A stretch of 35,210 nucleotides of DNA from JAGPUQ01 sp049325095. Its GTDB lineage: Bacteria; Pseudomonadota; Gammaproteobacteria; Pseudomonadales; Porticoccaceae. Every line of letters begins with the position of its first letter. Positions within the stretch are counted from its first letter, which is position 1. The stretch covers positions 1 through 35,210 of the forward strand of contig JBMOPO010000055.1 of assembly GCA_049325095.1 (NCBI GenBank). Direction: 5' to 3'. Position numbers and translations under genes: made by a program. This document shows, piece by piece, positions 31,631 through 35,210 of the stretch. A model generated the notes under the pieces. That model saw nothing but the letters and a program-made list of their open reading frames with translations, searched no databases and was not told the DNA's origin.

Positions 31631-32654
31631 GCTCGGCCTCCCCTCCGGCGCCACCGTCACAGACCCGCCGGTAGAGCGCCACGTGCGCCGCGGCGATGGT
31701 GCCCCAATCCCGGCCCCGCAGCCACCGGGCCGCCGCCGCGCGCTGCGCCTGCTGCGCCAGTGGATCGGCCGCCAGTTCCCGCAACTGAACCAGCGCCGCG
31801 CGCGGATCGGCCGCGAACCGGACCGCGGCCGCCAGCTCCGGCGGCGTCTGCGGGCCCCGGCTGGTGATCACCAGGGCGCCGCTGCCCAGCGCCGCCAGCA
31901 GGGTACTGCGCCGCTCCGAGGCGCCGTCGGGATAGGGCAGATAGGCGAATTCCGCCGCCGCCAGCCGCGCGGCCACCTCCGCATCGTCCAGCGCCGGCTC
32001 CCAGCGCAGCCGCGGCAGATCGCCCGCAGCCGCCCGGATGCGCGCCGCGTAGGGCTCGCCGCCGGCCGGCACTGCGCCCAGCACCCGGAAGCTCCACTCC
32101 GCGCCCTGCTCCGCCGCCAGCCGCGCCAGGGCCAGGAACGCCTCCAGCCCCCGCCGCGGGCGCAACTGTCCGAAGTAGCAGACCTCCCCCGCCCGCCGCG
32201 GCCGCGAACCGTCACCGGCGGGAATGTTCGAGCCGATGGGGATCACTCCGGCCCGGGCCCAGGGATAGCGGCGGCAGAAGGCCGCGCGCTCCGGCTCCGC
32301 GGTGAACACCAGGGCATCGGCGCCGCTGAAGGCGGCGCAGGCCGCGCGCCGCAACGGATGCGCCTGGGAAAACTCGTGCAGGGTCACCACCCGGCGCACC
32401 CTAGGCCACAGGGCGGCCAGCAGCGGCAGCGGGGAGGCGCCGTAGCGGGTCATGGGATACTGGACGTGCAATACCTCCGGCCGCAACGCCCGCAGGTCCG
32501 CGGCCAGGGCCCGCAGCGACAACCGCCCGCGCCGTTCGCCGCGGGCATAGCCGACCTCGATCCCGGCAGCGGCCAGCGCGGCGCCCAGCCGCCGGCAGTA
32601 ATCGAACACGCCGCAGGAGCCGCGCTGGGGGGGCGTCAGCAATGCCACCCGCAT
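31620..32654 (-). CDS. Glycosyltransferase family 4-like protein
   Basis: A 344-aa GT-B glycosyltransferase. The N-terminal domain opens MRVALLTPPQRGSCGVFDYC with the Gly-rich loop, and LHVQYPMTRYG and VVTLHEFSQAHPLRR follow. The second domain shows GVIPIGSNIP, VCYFGQLRPRRGLEAFLALA, WEPALDDAEVAARLAAAEFA and YLPYPDGASERRSTLLAALG, a degenerate donor-site region in which the usual E-x7-E is only partly kept. The donor sugar is unknown. Start 32654 has GGGAGG just upstream; a longer reading frame lacks coding character. It lies 73 bp after the GT2 gene and overlaps the epimerase gene. Confidence 0.85.
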   Translation of the reverse strand: MRVALLTPPQRGSCGVFDYCRRLGAALAAAGIEVGYARGERRGRLSLRALAADLRALRPEVLHVQYPMTRYGASPLPLLAALWPRVRRVVTLHEFSQAHPLRRAACAAFSGADALVFTAEPERAAFCRRYPWARAGVIPIGSNIPAGDGSRPRRAGEVCYFGQLRPRRGLEAFLALARLAAEQGAEWSFRVLGAVPAGGEPYAARIRAAAGDLPRLRWEPALDDAEVAARLAAAEFAYLPYPDGASERRSTLLAALGSGALVITSRGPQTPPELAAAVRFAADPRAALVQLRELAADPLAQQAQRAAAARWLRGRDWGTIAAAHVALYRRVCDGGAGGEAEHGG

Positions 32655-32727
32655 CCAAGGCCTCCCGGATGCCCGGCCTCCCGCCACCGGCCCGGCGCCG
32701 CCGGGGTCCACCGCGCACCGGCCCCCA

Positions 32728-33582
32728 TCAGGAGCGCCGCGACCGCAGCCCCGACGCCAGACCCCGCACCACCGCGCGGGCGCGGCCGAACTCCCCGCGC
32801 GCCAGCCGCACACCGAGCCGCAAGGCGCCACCGGTGAGGGTCGCGATCCAGGGATGGGGTGCGTAGCGGAACAGGAACTGCACCGCGGAATGATTGAAGT
32901 GCCGGTCCTTCTGGCGCAGGCGCCGCCGGCTGGCCCCCGGCCCGCGATGCCAGACCCGGCTGTCCGGCGCCACTCCCAGCTTCCAGCCGCGGGCGCGCAA
33001 CCGGAAACACAGGTCGGTCTCCTCCCAGTAGAGGAAGAACCGCTCGTCGAGCAAACCCACCTCCTCCAGCGCCCGGGGGCGCAGCAACAGGCTCGCGCCG
33101 GTCAGGTAGTCGAGTTTGTCGCAGGCCACCGGCGCCAGGGCGTGACTGGGCCGGCCCAGGCGCAGATCGACCCAGCCGCCGCCCCAGGCCAATACCCGCT
33201 GCGGCTCCCGCTGATCGCAGATCACCGAACCCACGGCGCCCAGGCGCGGATCCTGCTCGGCGCGCTCGACCAGGGCGGCCAGCGCCCGGGGATCGACCCA
33301 GGTGTCGCTGTTGAGCAGCCAGACGTAGTCGGTGCCCAGCTCCAGGGCGCGGCGGATCCCGACGTTGCAGCCGCCGGCGAAACCCAGGTTGGCCCCGGTC
33401 TCCACCAGATCCACGTCCGGGTAGCCGTCGGCGATGCGCACCACCGAGTCGTCCCCGGAGCCGTTGTCGACCACCACCACGAAAAAGTTCGGGTAGGCGA
33501 GCTCGCGCAGGGAGTCGAGACAGCTGAGGGTGTCCTCCACCCCCCGCCAGTTGAGCGTAACGATGCTAACCCGTGGAGCCAT
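32728..33582 (-). CDS. Glycosyltransferase family 2, rhamnosyltransferase-like
   Basis: A 284-aa GT-A enzyme. The nucleotide-binding half opens MAPRVSIVTLNWRGVEDTL, then VVVDNGSGDDS, ETGANLGFAGGCNVGIR and VWLLNSDTWVDP, the donor metal site (SDT in place of DxD). YLTGASLLLRPRALEEVG and LDERFFLYWEETDLCFRLRARG follow, a pattern common in WbbL-type rhamnosyltransferases. Given the rml genes in the same operon, dTDP-rhamnose is the likely donor, but this is inference. The C-terminus has a basic tail (VRGLASGLRSRRS) that may contact the membrane. It lies 157 bp downstream of the GT4 gene. Confidence 0.88.
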   Translation of the reverse strand: MAPRVSIVTLNWRGVEDTLSCLDSLRELAYPNFFVVVVDNGSGDDSVVRIADGYPDVDLVETGANLGFAGGCNVGIRRALELGTDYVWLLNSDTWVDPRALAALVERAEQDPRLGAVGSVICDQREPQRVLAWGGGWVDLRLGRPSHALAPVACDKLDYLTGASLLLRPRALEEVGLLDERFFLYWEETDLCFRLRARGWKLGVAPDSRVWHRGPGASRRRLRQKDRHFNHSAVQFLFRYAPHPWIATLTGGALRLGVRLARGEFGRARAVVRGLASGLRSRRS

Positions 33583-33739
33583 CCGCCTTCCCGAACCGCC
33601 AATCCACGCTCCCCGGCCCCACCAGTCGCTGCCCGTCGGCGCAAAGCCGGCATTCTACCGGCGGGAGCCCCCCAAAGGCAGTGGCAGGCGCGCCCCGGGG
33701 CCGATATCGCGGCGGGGGCGCCACCCCACCGGGCGCCGC

Positions 33740-34948
33740 CTAGTCCCCGGCATCGAGAAAGCCGCCCCGGCCGGGATTGCCCGGGCCCGGCTGCGCCTCC
33801 TGCCAGCGCCGCCAGCAGCGGTCGATCAGGGCCTGCAGCTCGGCCCGGAACCGGGGCGCCGAAAAACTCTCGGCATGGGCCCGGATCGCCGCGCTGTCGA
33901 AGCGGCCCTCGTTGGCCTCGAATTCGGCGACCGCCTCGAGCAGCGATGCGACGCTCTGCTCCGGGAAAAACACCCCCGTGGGGGCGCGACTCGAGGCCGC
34001 CCCGGCCACCGGCCGCAGGGGGATGACCGTCTCCCGCGCCCCGCCGCGGCCGAAGGCGATCACCGGCGTACCACAGGCCTGGGCTTCGACCGGGACGATG
34101 CCGAAATCCTCCTCGGACGCAAAGATGAACGCCCGCGCGCGCCGCATGTGCTCGCGCAGCGCATCGAGTGGCTGGTAGCCGAGCAGGGTGACATTGCCCG
34201 GCGCGCGGCGCCGCAGGCGCCGGAGCCCCGGGCCGTCGCCGATCACCACCAGGCGCCGCTGCGGCAGCCGCGCGAAGGCATCGACGATCAGATCGATGCG
34301 CTTGTGGGGCACGACCCGGGAGGCGGTCAGGTAGAAGTCCCCCCGGCGCTCCCCGGGTGCGCCCGGCGTGAAGGCCTCGACGTCCACCGGCGGATAGATC
34401 ACCGTCGCCTCGCGGCGGTAGATCTTGCGGATGCGGCCGGCGATGAACCCCGAATTGGCGATCATGTGGTCCACGCCATGGGCGGTGCGCTGATCCCAGA
34501 TCCGCAGATGATGCAGTTGCCAGCGCGCCAGCCAGCTCAGCGGGCCGCGCGCCAGACCGCTCTCGCGCAGGCACTGGTGCTGCAGGTCCCAGGCGTAGCG
34601 CATCGGCGAATGGATGTAGCTGATGTGGAGTTGATTCGGCCCGGTCAGCACCCCCTTGGCCACCGCGTGGCTGCTGGAGATGACCAGATCGAACGCCGAC
34701 AGGTCCAGTTGCTCGATCGCCAGGGGCATCAGCGGCAGGTAGTGGCGGTAGAAGCGCCCCGCCCGCGGCAGCTTCTGGATGAAGGTGGTGTGCACCCGGT
34801 AGCGGTCCAGAAAGTCGCGGCGGCCCGGCGGCACCGCATCCACCACCGCGAACAGGGTGGCCTCGGGGTAGACCCGCAGGATCTGCTCCAGCACCCGCTC
34901 CGAGCCGGCCACCTGGGTCAGCCATTCGTGCACCACGGCGACCTTCAC
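33740..34948 (-). CDS. Glycosyltransferase family 4
   Basis: A 402-aa GT-B retaining glycosyltransferase. It opens MKVAVVHEWLTQVAGSERVL, with the Gly-Ser loop, then LVISSSHAVAKGV, HISYIHSPMRYAWD and IANSGFIAGRIRKIYRREA. The C-terminal domain shows YPPVDVEAFTP, DFYLTASRVVPHKRIDLIVD, VVIGDGPG and SEEDFGIVPVEAQACGTPVI (278-297), where Glu280 and Glu288 form the E-x7-E. It resembles WbaZ-type enzymes for surface polysaccharides. It is the first gene of the minus-strand glycan operon in this window, with an ATG at 34948. The C-terminal 20 residues are Pro- and Gly-rich. Confidence 0.9.
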   Translation of the reverse strand: MKVAVVHEWLTQVAGSERVLEQILRVYPEATLFAVVDAVPPGRRDFLDRYRVHTTFIQKLPRAGRFYRHYLPLMPLAIEQLDLSAFDLVISSSHAVAKGVLTGPNQLHISYIHSPMRYAWDLQHQCLRESGLARGPLSWLARWQLHHLRIWDQRTAHGVDHMIANSGFIAGRIRKIYRREATVIYPPVDVEAFTPGAPGERRGDFYLTASRVVPHKRIDLIVDAFARLPQRRLVVIGDGPGLRRLRRRAPGNVTLLGYQPLDALREHMRRARAFIFASEEDFGIVPVEAQACGTPVIAFGRGGARETVIPLRPVAGAASSRAPTGVFFPEQSVASLLEAVAEFEANEGRFDSAAIRAHAESFSAPRFRAELQALIDRCWRRWQEAQPGPGNPGRGGFLDAGD

Positions 34949-35210
34949 GGCTGTCCCCCGGCATCCACTGCCTCCGGCCTTCTCGTTCTTCGATGATCCA
35001 TGCTGCGCGTTGCCCGGCTGAAACCGGGGCTATTGTAGGTGGGCCGGGGCGGAAAAGTTCGGGCGTGGCCGGATCACCGGCCGCGGGGCGGCGCGGACGA
35101 CCAGTGACCAGCGGTCGAGCGCACTGGGGATCCGGCCGCCGGGGCGGCGGTTCCAGTGCCACCTCGGCCCGCACTCCCGCGCGGCGGGGCAGCGGACGCA
35201 GCGGCGTCAC
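34949..35210 (-). other. Upstream region of the glycan operon and unresolved right edge
   Basis: A good minus-strand -10, TACAAT (35032-35037), lies about 85 bp before the GT4 ATG, with no convincing -35; a CCCGG-CTGAAA-CCGGG hairpin falls near the expected transcription start. From about 35040 to the edge all three minus-strand frames are GC-rich and partly open, but I recognise no protein there, and a long reading frame through the glycosyltransferase region in another frame is an artefact. Confidence 0.45.

Noticed and set aside
33222..35210. A 662-codon minus-strand frame over the GT4 and GT2 genes reaching the right edge
   Set aside because: It is out of frame with both glycosyltransferases and has no recognisable domain.

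Overview
The window is high-GC bacterial chromosome. One hand-counted line (24361-24420) is 78% GC, while the stretch around 21.4-22.9 kb is only about 50%. Gene content (uvrB, an E. coli-length family I pyrophosphatase, gloC, DUF1329 and LolA-like envelope proteins, an rml operon) suggests a Gram-negative proteobacterium, most likely a gammaproteobacterium. The species cannot be fixed from the sequence. There are no rRNA or tRNA genes, CRISPR arrays, transposases or phage genes.

Layout. 0-0.5 kb: the 5' part of a type I restriction methylase gene (hsdM), whose similarity stops where a palindromic repeat begins at the window edge. 0.7-3.4 kb: divergent uvrB and ppa. 3.5-6.6 kb: an HSL-type esterase and an SDR on the minus strand, divergent from a CaiB/BaiF CoA-transferase. 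6.7-8.7 kb: a translationally coupled NAD-salvage pair, pncA-pncB. 8.7-11.1 kb: a CapA-type metallophosphatase and a kinase of the aminoglycoside-phosphotransferase fold. 11.15-15.3 kb: a minus-strand operon of a class II (B12-dependent) ribonucleotide reductase, a phosphoribosyltransferase, an alpha/beta hydrolase and a divergent PRPP-synthetase-like protein, the last three joined by ATGA overlaps.

15.4-26.8 kb is a patchwork of probable catabolic and envelope genes: three LLM (luciferase-like) flavin or F420 oxidoreductases of different subfamilies, an acyl-CoA dehydrogenase, a LolA-like periplasmic protein, an exported glycerophosphodiester phosphodiesterase, a lower-GC DUF1329 gene with a perfect 12-bp inverted repeat upstream, gloC, a VOC protein fused by overlap to an LLM gene, a small Rieske ferredoxin and a BadH-like SDR. 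With the CoA-transferase and SDR at 4.5-6.6 kb, this looks like breakdown of a hydrophobic or alicyclic carboxylate through CoA thioesters. The substrate is inferred, not shown.

26.8-35.0 kb is a minus-strand surface-polysaccharide operon. In transcription order it holds a GT4 glycosyltransferase, a GT2 glycosyltransferase, a GT4-like glycosyltransferase, an NAD-dependent epimerase, rfbB, rfbA, rfbC and rfbD. The four rml genes make dTDP-L-rhamnose, and the glycosyltransferases probably build a rhamnose-containing glycan. Most junctions overlap, but rfbB and rfbA are separated by 295 bp of two related repeat units with strong hairpins, and the rfbB stop codon lies in the repeat.

The points most worth following are the nrdJ/PRPP operon, the repeat family inside the rml operon, the multi-LLM/VOC/Rieske catabolic patch, and the DUF1329 gene with its dyad.
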